Below, piece after piece: positions 8,944 through 18,313 of a stretch of 64,000 nt of DNA. The stretch is from contig JAMOSG010000034.1 in assembly GCA_027063225.1 (NCBI GenBank), forward strand, positions 1 to 64,000, read 5' to 3'. A model generated the notes under the pieces. The model searched no databases, was not told the DNA's origin, and saw only the letters and a program-made list of their open reading frames with translations. Source of the stretch: Helicobacteraceae bacterium (lineage in GTDB: Bacteria > Campylobacterota > Campylobacteria > Campylobacterales > Sulfurimonadaceae). The translations under genes were made by a program, and so were the position numbers. Position 1 is the first letter of the stretch; each line of letters opens with the position of its first letter.

Positions 8944-9794
8944 TGCAAAAAGAGACCCTTATGCTTCTTTTTGCGATGCTTCTGTGGGCAGGTGGCTGGA
9001 GTGCACTAAAAATTTTAACAGGGTATGTTTCTATGGAGGTGCTTGTTTTTTGGCGATTTTTACTTATGAGTATCGCTTTTTTGCCTATACTTTATTTTGT
9101 AAAAGAGCCATTGCACTTAAAGTGGAGTGGATTAAAGTTTGTTATAGCAAGTAGTATTTTTAACCTTTTGTTTATGGTGTTTTCCTACTTTGGCATAAAA
9201 AACTCTTTTGCTGGAAGTGGGAGTGTTATTATTACTATTTTAAGTCCCATTGCAACATTTCTTTTAGCGAGTGTTGTGTTTCAAAAAGCTTTAACAAAAA
9301 GGGAGCTTTTTGGACTTTTTTTAGGGTTAGTTGGTGGGGTTGTTATGTTAAAACTCTACACACTAGAGAAATTCTCAAGTGGCAATATCTACTTTGTGCT
9401 TTGTGCTTTGAGTTGGGCAGTGGTGACACTTTTAGCGCAACACTCAAAAGAGCATATCCACCCAGTGCATTATAGTTTTTATATAGCAGTAGTAGCAACT
9501 ATGGCTAGCTTTTTTGTTGCACTTGGTGAGCCTTTAAGTGTTGTGTTTGAGCAAGATAGCACCTTTTGGGGAGCACTTTTATTTTTAGCTGTTTTTGGAC
9601 AAACCATAGCAACAACTATCTTTTTTGTAGCTTCAGGAAAAATTGGTTCACAAAAAACAAGCTCTTTTATGTTTTTGGTGCCTTTGTTTTCTTTAGTTAT
9701 TGCTTGGGCTGTTTTAGGGGAGGAAATTGAACTAGAGGTAGCACTTGGTGGAGTTTTTGGTATTGTAGGAATAGTTTTTCTCCATAAAAAATAA
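8943..9794 (+). CDS. DMT-family (EamA) transporter
   Basis: The product has about ten membrane helices in two EamA repeats, typical of drug/metabolite transporters that export amino acids or small metabolites from the inner membrane. The ATG at 8943 overlaps the asnB stop as TAATG and has AGGA about ten bases upstream, so I prefer it (283 residues) to a TTG eight codons earlier at 8919. Coupling to asnB might hint at an amino-acid-related substrate, but the sequence does not show it. Confidence 0.85.
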   Translation: MQKETLMLLFAMLLWAGGWSALKILTGYVSMEVLVFWRFLLMSIAFLPILYFVKEPLHLKWSGLKFVIASSIFNLLFMVFSYFGIKNSFAGSGSVIITILSPIATFLLASVVFQKALTKRELFGLFLGLVGGVVMLKLYTLEKFSSGNIYFVLCALSWAVVTLLAQHSKEHIHPVHYSFYIAVVATMASFFVALGEPLSVVFEQDSTFWGALLFLAVFGQTIATTIFFVASGKIGSQKTSSFMFLVPLFSLVIAWAVLGEEIELEVALGGVFGIVGIVFLHKK

Positions 9795-9835
9795 TTTGTG
9801 ATATAATCTTCTTATATGAATTATAAAGGTGATAA

Positions 9836-10657
9836 ATGTTGCAAAAGTTACTCTTTTATGTTTTTGTCTTTTCTGTTGTGCTTTATGCAAATGAGAAAGT
9901 GCTTCATTTTGCACCCCTTCCTACAAAAAAAATTGAGCAAAATATTAAAGAGTTTATCCCTTTGCATGATTATATTCAACCACGCTTGGGTTATAAAGTT
10001 GAATATGTACATTTAAAAAATTATAGAGATATTTTAGATGGTTTTAAAAATGGCTCTATTGATGTAGCATATCTTGGACCACTCCCTTTTGTTGAACTTT
10101 ATAAAGAATACCCTTATGCAAAGCCAATAGTAGTTTTTAAACAAAAAAATGGACTTGCAAAATATAGATGTGTTTTAGCAAAATTTGCCATGGATGAGAT
10201 AGATTTTTCTAAAAAAATTAAAGTTGCACTCACACAGCCCCTTTCTACTTGTGGATATCTTATGAGTTCTAAACTTTTAAAAGAGAAGTTTGGTGTAGAT
10301 ATCTCAAAAAATTATTATCAATATACAATGTCTCATACAAATGCACTTACTCAAACATTGCAAGGAAAATTTGATATTGCTGGAGCAAAAGAGAGTATTG
10401 CTAAAAAATTTGAATCTTTAGGGATGCAAATAGTAGCAAAAAGTGCACTACTTCCAGGATTTGCACTTGTTGTAAATCAAAAAACACTTTCCCAAAATGA
10501 GATTGAAAAAATTCAAAATTTTTTACTTGGTTTATCACAAGAGGAAGTAAAAAAAATTGGAGGTATTATAAAAAAAGGGATTGTAAAAGCAACGTTAAAA
10601 GATTATGAAGTGCTAAAAACAAACTGTAAAATACCACAAGTAGGAAATATGCAATGA
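9836..10657 (+). CDS. PhnD-like periplasmic substrate-binding protein
   Basis: The 273-residue protein has a signal peptide (LLFYVFVFSVVLYA), then a PhnD/SsuA-type fold: FAPLPTKK near the mature N-terminus, the hallmark DVAYLGPLPFV near residue 77, and IKVALTQPLSTCGYL near residue 130, where PhnD proteins bind oxyanions such as phosphate, phosphite or phosphonates. No ABC permease or ATPase is nearby. Instead the stop overlaps the start of a membrane diguanylate cyclase by four bases, so it more likely acts as a sensing lid than as a transporter part. Confidence 0.85.
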   Translation: MLQKLLFYVFVFSVVLYANEKVLHFAPLPTKKIEQNIKEFIPLHDYIQPRLGYKVEYVHLKNYRDILDGFKNGSIDVAYLGPLPFVELYKEYPYAKPIVVFKQKNGLAKYRCVLAKFAMDEIDFSKKIKVALTQPLSTCGYLMSSKLLKEKFGVDISKNYYQYTMSHTNALTQTLQGKFDIAGAKESIAKKFESLGMQIVAKSALLPGFALVVNQKTLSQNEIEKIQNFLLGLSQEEVKKIGGIIKKGIVKATLKDYEVLKTNCKIPQVGNMQ

Positions 10658-12573
10658 AGTTAAAGATTTTATTTGCTGTTGTTATTGTTTTTGTGGTTGA
10701 AATGTTATTCTCTTTTTATATCAGTAAAGCAAAAGAGTTAGCGATACATGATTTTTTAAGTGTAAGGTTATCATCACTTCAAGTTGCTAAAAAAGCTATT
10801 TTAAATACTTATAGTTCTGTAAATAAAAAATATTATTATGATGTTTTACATAATAAAGATGTTATAAACCTTTTGAGAAAAATAAAATATTCACAAAATA
10901 AAAAAGAGATAGCTCTTTTACGAGGAAAGCTTTATAGACTACTTTATAAGGAGTATGACCTTTTAAAAGAGTTAGGTGTTAGACAATTTCACTTTCATAC
11001 TTATGATGGTAGAAGCTTATTACGTTTTCATATGCCTTATTTAAATGGTGATTCTTTAATAAATGTAAGAAAGTCTATAAATTTTGTAATGAAAACACAT
11101 AAATCATTTGCTGGATTTGAAGGGGGAAGAGTTTATAGTGGGTTTCGTTATGTATTTCCTATTTTAGATGGTAGTGACTACTTAGGTAGTGTTGAATTTT
11201 CTATGAATTTTGATACAGTAGCAAAAGATTTACAGCAAATTTTACCATCTCTTGGTTATGAGTTTATTGTTAAGAAATCTGAAAGTTACGATAGAGCTTT
11301 TTCACAATATAAATCGTTATTTAAAATATCAGATTTTGGAGATCAATATTTTAGTGAAGATAGTTTTGTTTTACATGGAAAAACATTACTTCAAGATAAA
11401 AAGATTATTCAAACAATTACACAAAAAGTGAAACAATCACACTGTTTTAAAGAGAATTTTGCCAAAAACAGAAGTTTTGCATCCCATTTTATTTATAACA
11501 ACGAGGGTTATAGCGTTTTATTTTTAAATATTGAAGATAATGGTAAAAAACATATTGGTTATATTATCTCCTTTGAAAAATCACCAGAAGTGCTCACAAT
11601 AGATAAACAATATAACAAAATTTTCTTTATGGGAAGTTTTGTTTTAATTCTTGTGCTTATTTTAACAATAGTACTTATTATGCAGTTTTATAAGGTGCAT
11701 CAAGAATCTCAAAAATTGCAAAAGTTTATTGATATTCAAGATGCTATTGTTGTACTAACAGATGGTGAACACTTTTATTATGTAAATAAAAGCTTTTTGG
11801 AATTTTTTGGTTATAGCTCTTTAGAAGAGTTTTTAAAAGATCATAAGTGTATTTGTGAATTTTTTATAGAAAATAGTGGCTTTTTTAGTTTAAAAGATGT
11901 AAAAGAGGATGAGGCACATTGGGTTGAATCTCTTTTAAAATTACCTGGGCGTAAACGTATTGTTTCTATGATAGACCATACAATTATTACACCTCATGCT
12001 TTTAGTGTGTCTATTGGGCATTATGATGCAAGTAAATATGTTGTAAGTTTTAGTGATATTAGTGATACTATGGAGGAAAAAATTCAAATTCAAAATCAGA
12101 TGTTAAGAGACCAATTAACAAATGCTTACAATAGACTCTATTTTGACGAAAATATAGATAGACTAGTGAATATTCATAAGGCAAAAGGAAAATACACAGG
12201 TATTATATTTTTTGATATTGATCATTTTAAAAATGTAAATGACACATATGGACACGATGTTGGAGATAATGTTTTAACAGATGTTGTCTTGACTGTAAAA
12301 AATCATATACGCCAAAGTGATAAACTTATACGTTGGGGTGGAGAAGAGTTTATTATTGTTGTGCCTATTCATACATTTGAAGAGCTTTATAATATTGCTG
12401 AGAATTTAAGAAAAGCTATTGCACAACACCATTTTAATATTGTAGAGCATATCACTTGTAGTTTTGGTATATCTATGTATGATGAAAATGAAGATCCACT
12501 TATTAATATAAAAAAAGCAGATGAAAAATTGTATAAAGCAAAAGAGAATGGTCGTAATAGGGTAGAGAAGTAG
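10654..12573 (+). CDS. Membrane diguanylate cyclase with periplasmic sensor and PAS
   Basis: The 639-residue protein has an N-terminal membrane helix, a periplasmic domain of about 300 residues with the cache-like stretch FHTYDGRSLLRFHMPY and GFEGGRVYSGFRYVFP, a second membrane helix near 327-348, a PAS-like domain near 360-460, and a C-terminal GGDEF domain. The active site GGEEF (562-566) and the inhibitory I-site RQSD (553-556) are intact, so it should make cyclic di-GMP and be product-inhibited. It overlaps the upstream binding-protein gene (ATGA), suggesting that the liganded PhnD-like protein controls it. The ligand is unknown. Confidence 0.9.
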   Translation: MKLKILFAVVIVFVVEMLFSFYISKAKELAIHDFLSVRLSSLQVAKKAILNTYSSVNKKYYYDVLHNKDVINLLRKIKYSQNKKEIALLRGKLYRLLYKEYDLLKELGVRQFHFHTYDGRSLLRFHMPYLNGDSLINVRKSINFVMKTHKSFAGFEGGRVYSGFRYVFPILDGSDYLGSVEFSMNFDTVAKDLQQILPSLGYEFIVKKSESYDRAFSQYKSLFKISDFGDQYFSEDSFVLHGKTLLQDKKIIQTITQKVKQSHCFKENFAKNRSFASHFIYNNEGYSVLFLNIEDNGKKHIGYIISFEKSPEVLTIDKQYNKIFFMGSFVLILVLILTIVLIMQFYKVHQESQKLQKFIDIQDAIVVLTDGEHFYYVNKSFLEFFGYSSLEEFLKDHKCICEFFIENSGFFSLKDVKEDEAHWVESLLKLPGRKRIVSMIDHTIITPHAFSVSIGHYDASKYVVSFSDISDTMEEKIQIQNQMLRDQLTNAYNRLYFDENIDRLVNIHKAKGKYTGIIFFDIDHFKNVNDTYGHDVGDNVLTDVVLTVKNHIRQSDKLIRWGGEEFIIVVPIHTFEELYNIAENLRKAIAQHHFNIVEHITCSFGISMYDENEDPLINIKKADEKLYKAKENGRNRVEK

Positions 12574-12615
12574 AGTTTAATTCCACTTGAATAATTTTTT
12601 GCTAAAATACATCTT

Positions 12616-13302
12616 ATGTTAATTTATGCAAAGCAACCAGTTTATTATTTTATACAAAACCATCCCCATAAGATTAAAACACTCTACCTTGCAAAAGAGA
12701 TTGAAAAAAAAGAGTATGCACGTTTTATGAAAATGGGATTTGAAGTAAAACGTATCCCTAAAGATGCAGCAATCAAAATGAGTAAAAATATGCCTCATCA
12801 AGGATTTTTAGCAGAAGTTGATGATTATATGCCAGATTCATATAAGAACTTTTTAGATAAAGAGTTTGTTTTAGTACTCTCCTCTTTAACAGATGTTGGA
12901 AATATTGGTGCTTTAGTTAGAAGTGCTTATGCTTTAGGTGTAGATGCCATTGTAGCTTGTGGTGTTAAACAACTTCCATTTGAGCATATAATGCGTACAA
13001 GTACAGGTGCACTTGTAGATATGCCATTTGCAATTTCTCATAATATTTATGATGTTTTAAACGATTTTAAAATGTCTGGATTTTTAAGTTATGGTGCAGA
13101 TATGGGTGGAGTTGATATTCGTCAAGCTTCTATTAGCCCTAAGCGTGTTTTAGTTTTAGGAAGTGAGGGTGAAGGTTTAACAAAACGTGTTGTTTCAAAA
13201 CTGGACAATATAGTAAGTATTAAAATGGCACACGATTTTGATTCTTTAAACGTAAGTGTTGCAGGTGCAATTTTGATGGATAGGATGAGATATGATGGAT
13301 GA
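12616..13302 (+). CDS. SpoU/TrmH-family RNA 2'-O-methyltransferase
   Basis: A 228-residue SPOUT enzyme with the three family motifs: NIGALVRSAYALGVDAIV (about residue 97), VLVLGSEGEGL (about 178) and a knot-forming C-terminus with SLNVSVAGAILMDRM. It has a short N-terminal substrate-binding domain as in RlmB, which methylates G2251 of 23S rRNA; TrmH-type tRNA targets remain possible. It overlaps the RodZ-like gene by 11 bases. Confidence 0.88.
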   Translation: MLIYAKQPVYYFIQNHPHKIKTLYLAKEIEKKEYARFMKMGFEVKRIPKDAAIKMSKNMPHQGFLAEVDDYMPDSYKNFLDKEFVLVLSSLTDVGNIGALVRSAYALGVDAIVACGVKQLPFEHIMRTSTGALVDMPFAISHNIYDVLNDFKMSGFLSYGADMGGVDIRQASISPKRVLVLGSEGEGLTKRVVSKLDNIVSIKMAHDFDSLNVSVAGAILMDRMRYDG

Positions 13303-14143
13303 TTTCCAAAGACTACAAGAGGTTGGATTAGAACAAATTCATAACGATACTCATATTGCAATTAGTCATATTAAAGCAGTATTAGAAAGAGACTATGAAA
13401 AACTTAATAAAGTACAATTTTTTGGTTTTTTATCTATTATTGAACGTGAATATGATTTAGATTTAAGTGAAGAAAAAGAGTTGGGTCTTGCTTTTTTTAA
13501 AGAGCAAGATGCTTTACATAAAGGTAGTAAAGTCTTTATTGTTGTTGAAGATGAAGAGAAAAAATCTAAACTTCCTTATATTGTAATTATTGTTTTATTT
13601 ATTATTGTAGGAGCTTTTTTAACACTAAATTATGGTTCTACAAAACTTAAGGAGATTGTATCTGCAAAACAGATTCTCTCTAGTGTTCATCAGACACCTT
13701 CTAGTTTAGAGGAAAAAATTGTAGAGAAAAATGAAACAAAACCCTCCGTTAATGTAGAACAAATACAAAAACAAGAGAGACAAACTATTTTAAAAGAGAA
13801 AAAAACTTCTTTAGAAGAGACAACAAAAAATGTAACTCCACAAAAAGAGGTACAAAATTCTCAAGAAAAATTTGTGATTGTTCCTCAACGAAAATTATGG
13901 TTAGGGTATATTGATTTACAAGAGAATAAGAAACATCAAAAAATCATCAAAGAGGCGTTAGAGTTAAATGCTTCTAAAGAGTGGCTCCTTTTTTTAGGGC
14001 ATAGCTATGTAACTATAGAAGTAGATGAGAATAATATTAGTTACAAAAATAAAAAAAGTATTCGTCTTCTTTACAAAGATGGAAAACTAAAAAAAATAAC
14101 AACTGCAGAGTTTAAAGAACTCAATAGAGGGCGTAAATGGTAA
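13292..14143 (+). CDS. RodZ-like single-pass membrane protein
   Basis: The 283-residue product has a cytoplasmic helical N-terminus (residues 1-65) similar in layout to the HTH_25 domain of RodZ, a single membrane helix (YIVIIVLFIIVGAFLTLNY, about residues 91-109), a Lys/Glu-rich linker, and a small C-terminal periplasmic domain (KLWLGYIDLQ...WLLFLGHSYVTIEV) like the RodZ C-terminal beta domain. RodZ links MreB to the cell-wall elongation machinery. The match is by architecture and the W/G pattern, not strong identity. It overlaps genes on both sides, within a four-gene co-directional run. Confidence 0.6.
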   Translation: MMDDFQRLQEVGLEQIHNDTHIAISHIKAVLERDYEKLNKVQFFGFLSIIEREYDLDLSEEKELGLAFFKEQDALHKGSKVFIVVEDEEKKSKLPYIVIIVLFIIVGAFLTLNYGSTKLKEIVSAKQILSSVHQTPSSLEEKIVEKNETKPSVNVEQIQKQERQTILKEKKTSLEETTKNVTPQKEVQNSQEKFVIVPQRKLWLGYIDLQENKKHQKIIKEALELNASKEWLLFLGHSYVTIEVDENNISYKNKKSIRLLYKDGKLKKITTAEFKELNRGRKW

Positions 14144-15012
14144 AAGCTCTTTTTTTAGTTTTTTTTACAATCTTTACACTTTTTTCACAAGATGATGTTA
14201 CCCCTTTAGATGATGGGGATCCTCTTTTAAGTAAGGTACAATCTTTTTTAAATGCAGATCTTTATGAACAAAATTCTAAATTTATAGATATTGTTTTTTC
14301 TCCACGTGGAAATTTTTACAAGTATGATAAATCTTTAGATGTTGTAAAAATTATCTCTGTATTAAAAGAGAATGGTCTTTTAAAACTTCATTTTAGAGAT
14401 CCTCAAGAATTAAAATTAGAGTTTAAAACTTCTGGTTCTGCTTTGTTTTTTGTAAAACTTTTAAGTGATGCTTTACGCAATATGGGGTATTACCGGTATG
14501 TAACAATATCTTCAAACTTTGATGGAAATGAGTTTGCGTGGGATATTAGCTTAACATCTGAGTATGCGCTAGACCCTATGAATTTACAAAAAGAGCTTTT
14601 AAAAAGTGGTTGTAAAGTTTTAGATATTAAAAGAGAAAATGCAACTTCTTGGAGCTATAAAATAGATATGAGTGGTGGTTTTTTAAATGTTCCTGTTTTA
14701 GAAGATGGACAAGAGCTTAGACTTCACCGCTCGTTAGATGCACACTGGCTTGATGTTTCTAAGGTTTCATCTATTGCAATTACAAGTTCTGTTAGAAATA
14801 GATGGTACCCATATATTGCCTACTATGATGCTTCACTTAACTTAATAAAAGTGATTCGTCGTGATAAACGTTTGCGTCGTGCTCGTTTAAAAATTCCAAG
14901 TTCTGTAAAGTATATAAAAATTGCGGATGTTTACACACTAAAAAACTTAAAAGATGATCTTGTTTTACTTCCTAAAGGGAGAGAAGATAAGAAGAAACTA
15001 AATGATTTTTAA
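14137..15012 (+). CDS. Conserved periplasmic protein, unknown function
   Basis: A 291-residue protein with a short signal peptide (ALFLVFFTIFTLFS) and no membrane helix. It seems to hold two alpha/beta modules, including VKIISVLKENGLLKLHF and ELLKSGCKVLDIKR, and a C-terminal basic patch (RRDKRLRRARLKIP). I do not recognise the fold. It overlaps the RodZ-like gene by seven bases and may share its role in envelope or cell shape; this is inference from position. Confidence 0.75.
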   Translation: MVKALFLVFFTIFTLFSQDDVTPLDDGDPLLSKVQSFLNADLYEQNSKFIDIVFSPRGNFYKYDKSLDVVKIISVLKENGLLKLHFRDPQELKLEFKTSGSALFFVKLLSDALRNMGYYRYVTISSNFDGNEFAWDISLTSEYALDPMNLQKELLKSGCKVLDIKRENATSWSYKIDMSGGFLNVPVLEDGQELRLHRSLDAHWLDVSKVSSIAITSSVRNRWYPYIAYYDASLNLIKVIRRDKRLRRARLKIPSSVKYIKIADVYTLKNLKDDLVLLPKGREDKKKLNDF

Positions 15013-15047
15013 GTAGAATAAAAAATATTTTTTAGAGGATATTATAG

Positions 15048-16280
15048 ATGTTTGATGAGATAAGATTTAACAGAGTTGAAAGATTGCCAAAATATGTATT
15101 TGCTGAGGTAAATGATATCAAAATGGCAGAGCGTCGTGCTGGAAAAGATGTTATAGACTTTTCTATGGGAAATCCAGATGGAGATACACCAGAGCATATT
15201 CGTGCCAAACTTGTTGAATCTGCCCAAAAAACAAAAACTCATGGATATTCTACGTCAAAAGGTATCCCAAAACTTCTTCAAGCTATTGCAGATTGGTATG
15301 AGAGACGTTACAACTGTAAACTAGACCCACAAACAGAGTGTGTTGCTACAATGGGTTCTAAAGAGGGGTATGCACATTTGACATATGCTATTACAAATCC
15401 TGGTGATGTTGCAGTTGTACCAGATCCAACTTATCCAATTCATGAATACGCTTTTATTTTAGCTGGTGGAAATGTTGTAAAATTTGGAATAGAGTTTGAT
15501 GAAGATTATAAAGTAGATGAAGATAAATTTTTTGAGAGTTTAGATAGAGTTTTTAAAGAGAGCTCACCTAAACCAAAATATGTTCTTGTAAACTTTCCAC
15601 ATAACCCAACAACTGCTACTGTAACACCACAATTTTATGAAAGACTTGTAGCAATGGCTAAAGAGAAACGCTTCTATGTAATTAGTGATATTGCTTATGG
15701 AGATATTACATTTGATGGATACAAAACTCCATCTATTATGCAAGTAGAGGGTGCTAAAGATGTTGCAGTGGAGTCTTTTACACTTTCAAAATCATACAAT
15801 ATGGCAGGTTGGCGTGTAGGCTTTTTTGTAGGAAATAAAAAACTCATTGGTGCACTACAAAAAATTAAATCGTGGTTAGATTATGGTATGTTTACACCAA
15901 TTCAAGTAGCTGCAACAGTAGCTCTTAATGGTGATCAACAATGTGTTGTTGATATTACAAACAAATATAACCATCGCCAAGAGGTGCTTATAGAGGCATT
16001 TGGTCGCGCTGGTTGGAAAATACGTAAAAATCAAGCATCTATGTTTTGTTGGGCAAAAATTCCTGATTGTGTGCAACATTTAGGTTCACTAGAGTTCTCT
16101 AAACGCCTTTTAACTGAAGCTGGAGTTGCTGTTGCGCCTGGTATTGGTTTTGGTGAGTATGGAGAGGGGTATGTTCGTATTGCACTTATAGAGAATGATA
16201 ACCGTATTCGTCAAGCTGCAAAAAATATTAAAAAGTTTTTAAAACAGTTTGAGTGTCAAAAAGATGAGGATAAAAAATAA
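15048..16280 (+). CDS. Class I/II aminotransferase (AlaC-like)
   Basis: A PLP-dependent fold-type I aminotransferase of 410 residues. Visible are DFSMGNPDGDTPEH (substrate loop), NFPHNPTTATV (Asn binding PLP), SDIAYGDITFDG (Asp/Tyr) and the Schiff-base Lys in SFTLSKSYNMAGWRVGF near residue 247. It most resembles the alanine/glutamate transaminase group (AlaC/AlaA) and aspartate aminotransferases. Its last base overlaps the hom start (TAATG), so an aspartate-family role is plausible. Confidence 0.85.
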   Translation: MFDEIRFNRVERLPKYVFAEVNDIKMAERRAGKDVIDFSMGNPDGDTPEHIRAKLVESAQKTKTHGYSTSKGIPKLLQAIADWYERRYNCKLDPQTECVATMGSKEGYAHLTYAITNPGDVAVVPDPTYPIHEYAFILAGGNVVKFGIEFDEDYKVDEDKFFESLDRVFKESSPKPKYVLVNFPHNPTTATVTPQFYERLVAMAKEKRFYVISDIAYGDITFDGYKTPSIMQVEGAKDVAVESFTLSKSYNMAGWRVGFFVGNKKLIGALQKIKSWLDYGMFTPIQVAATVALNGDQQCVVDITNKYNHRQEVLIEAFGRAGWKIRKNQASMFCWAKIPDCVQHLGSLEFSKRLLTEAGVAVAPGIGFGEYGEGYVRIALIENDNRIRQAAKNIKKFLKQFECQKDEDKK

Positions 16281-17542
16281 TGGTAAAAGTTGGAATTGTA
16301 GGTGTAGGAACTGTTGGTGTTAGTGTTGCACAAATTTTAAAAGAGAATGCGGATGTTATCTCGGCTCGTGCTGGACGTGATATTGTTGTAAAAAGTGGTG
16401 TAGTTAAAAACCTCTCTAAAGATAGAGGGGTAGATATTACACTAACAGATAATGTAGATGATATTTTAAACGATGATGAGATAGAGATTGTTGTAGAACT
16501 TATGGGTGGCGTTGATGAGCCTTATGAAGTTGTTACAAAAGCACTCAAAAGTGGTAAAGCAGTTGTAACTGCAAATAAAGCACTCTTAGCATACCACCGC
16601 TATGAGCTTCAAGAGTTAGCAAAAGATATTGCATTTGAGTATGAAGCAAGTGTTGCTGGTGGTATTCCAATTATTAACGCTTTAAGAAATGGACTCTCTG
16701 CGAATCATATAGAGTCTATTATGGGTATTATGAATGGTACTTGTAACTATATGCTTACAAAAATGAGTAACGAAGGTGTTGCTTATGATGTGATTTTAAA
16801 AGAGGCACAAGATTTAGGTTATGCAGAGGCTGATCCAACATTTGATGTTGGTGGGTATGATGCTGCACATAAATTGCTTATTTTAGCTTCTATTGCGTAT
16901 GGAATCGATGCAAAACCTGAAGATATTTTAATAGAGGGTATTGAAAATATCTCTCAAGATGATATTGCATTTGCAAAAGAGTTTGGATATGCGATTAAAC
17001 TTTTAGGAATTGCAAAAAAAGATGGCAATGAAGTGGAACTTCGTGTACACGCTGCACTTGTACCACAAGATGAGATGATTGCTAAAATTGATGGTGTTAT
17101 GAACGGCATTAGCGTTGTTGGAGATAAAGTTGGAGAGACACTTTATTATGGTGCTGGTGCTGGTGGTGATGCAACTGCAAGTGCAGTTGTTGCAAATATT
17201 GTAGATATTGTTCGTGGTGGAAAATCTACGCCAATGCTTGGGTTTGATAGACCAATGGAAGCTGGAACTCTTACACTAAAAGATTCTGCAGATATTGAGT
17301 CAAAATATTATTTACGTGTAAATGTTTCAGATAAAGCGGGAGTTTTAGCACGTATTACAAAAATATTTGAAGAGCATAATATCTCAGTACAAACAATGTT
17401 ACAACGTCCAGCAGATGGTTCTTCTGCAAATCTTCTTATCTCTACACATAATGCAAAAGAGAGTGATATTCAAGCAATGATTCAAACTCTTCAAGAGTTA
17501 GACTTCGTACAATCTAAACCTGCAATGATTAGAATAGTATAA
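16280..17542 (+). CDS. hom: Homoserine dehydrogenase
   Basis: Hom reduces aspartate semialdehyde to homoserine for threonine and methionine synthesis. The 420-residue protein has an N-terminal Rossmann domain (VGIVGVGTVGVSVAQIL), a catalytic domain with GIMNGTCNYMLTKM near residue 152 and YAEADPTFDVGG near residue 190, and a C-terminal ACT domain (YLRVNVSDKAGVLARITKIF, from about residue 345) that probably gives threonine feedback inhibition. It is coupled to the upstream aminotransferase. Confidence 0.96.
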   Translation: MVKVGIVGVGTVGVSVAQILKENADVISARAGRDIVVKSGVVKNLSKDRGVDITLTDNVDDILNDDEIEIVVELMGGVDEPYEVVTKALKSGKAVVTANKALLAYHRYELQELAKDIAFEYEASVAGGIPIINALRNGLSANHIESIMGIMNGTCNYMLTKMSNEGVAYDVILKEAQDLGYAEADPTFDVGGYDAAHKLLILASIAYGIDAKPEDILIEGIENISQDDIAFAKEFGYAIKLLGIAKKDGNEVELRVHAALVPQDEMIAKIDGVMNGISVVGDKVGETLYYGAGAGGDATASAVVANIVDIVRGGKSTPMLGFDRPMEAGTLTLKDSADIESKYYLRVNVSDKAGVLARITKIFEEHNISVQTMLQRPADGSSANLLISTHNAKESDIQAMIQTLQELDFVQSKPAMIRIV

Positions 17543-17654
17543 TTTTACTATTCTAATTAGAAAACAAACTTGTGAAATAAATTTTTAAACAATAAAGATA
17601 AAATATTGAGATTATTAAAATAAAAATAAGTTTTTTTGATTGAATTGTAAGAAG

Positions 17655-17739
17655 TGGTGCGGACGAGAGGACTTGAACCTCCACACCGTAAGGCACCAGA
17701 TCCTAAGTCTGGCGTGTCTACCAATTTCACCACGTCCGC
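17655..17739 (-). tRNA. tRNA-Leu (UAG)
   Basis: Minus strand; acceptor GCGGACG, long variable arm, anticodon loop CTTAGGA (UAG) and encoded CCA. Last gene of the second tRNA operon. Confidence 0.95.
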
Positions 17740-17780
17740 GTGGATAAGTATTTAACGTCACTTCTGACAAAAATGATAAG

Positions 17781-17857
<77 letters not shown>

Positions 17858-17860
17858 GTC

Positions 17861-17937
17861 TGGCACGCCCGATAGGATTCGAACCTATAACCGTCGGATC
17901 CGAAGTCCGATACTCTATCCAGTTGAGCCACGGGCGC
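17861..17937 (-). tRNA. tRNA-Arg (UCG)
   Basis: Minus strand, 77 bases, anticodon loop CTTCGGA (UCG), encoded CCA. Only three bases separate it from the Arg (UCU) gene. Confidence 0.93.
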
Positions 17938-17991
17938 ATGACAGCAACTGTTTTGTTTGCTTTTTCAAATAAAATAGTTGTTAAATGATAA

Positions 17992-18069
17992 TGGGGTGGA
18001 ATATGGGATTCGAACCCACGGCCCCCAGTGCCACAAACTAGTGCTCTAACCAACTGAGCTAATTCCACC
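17992..18069 (-). tRNA. tRNA-His (GUG)
   Basis: Minus strand; anticodon loop TTGTGGC (GUG). The template carries the G-1 (18069) that pairs with C73 (17995), the identity element of tRNA-His; CCA is encoded. Confidence 0.94.
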
Positions 18070-18100
18070 ATGTTTAAAACTAAAATAAATAAAAAAAGAA

Positions 18101-18178
18101 TGGTCGGGGTGAAAGGACTCGAACCTTCGGCCCCTTGGTCCCAAACCAAGTACTCTAACCATACTGAGCTACACCCCG
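18101..18178 (-). tRNA. tRNA-Pro (UGG)
   Basis: Minus strand, 78 bases, acceptor CGGGGTG, anticodon loop TTTGGGA (UGG), encoded CCA. First gene of the operon Pro-His-Arg-Arg-Leu. Confidence 0.94.
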
Positions 18179-18211
18179 TCTTAATAAGATAACTCTTACT
18201 AAGTGGGTGGA

Positions 18212-18240
18212 ATTATAGCGGTAAATTTTTTAAATGTCAA
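18212..18240 (-). promoter_or_regulatory. Promoter of the Pro-His-Arg-Arg-Leu tRNA operon
   Basis: Minus strand: perfect TTGACA (18235-18240), 17-base spacer, perfect TATAAT (18212-18217). This is a full sigma-70 consensus, which is rare in Campylobacterota, where -35 boxes are usually weak; it fits strong stable-RNA expression. Confidence 0.88.
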
Positions 18241-18280
18241 GTGTTTTTTGAAAAATCTTTTATAAATTTTACTTTTTTAG

Positions 18281-18286
18281 TATAAT
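18281..18286 (+). promoter_or_regulatory. Putative -10 of the NSS transporter gene
   Basis: TATAAT 28 bases before the transporter ATG, preceded by T-rich DNA without a clear -35, as is usual for Campylobacterota sigma-70 promoters. Confidence 0.5.
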
Positions 18287-18313
18287 TGTAGAAATAAGCA
18301 TAGAGGAGAAGGG

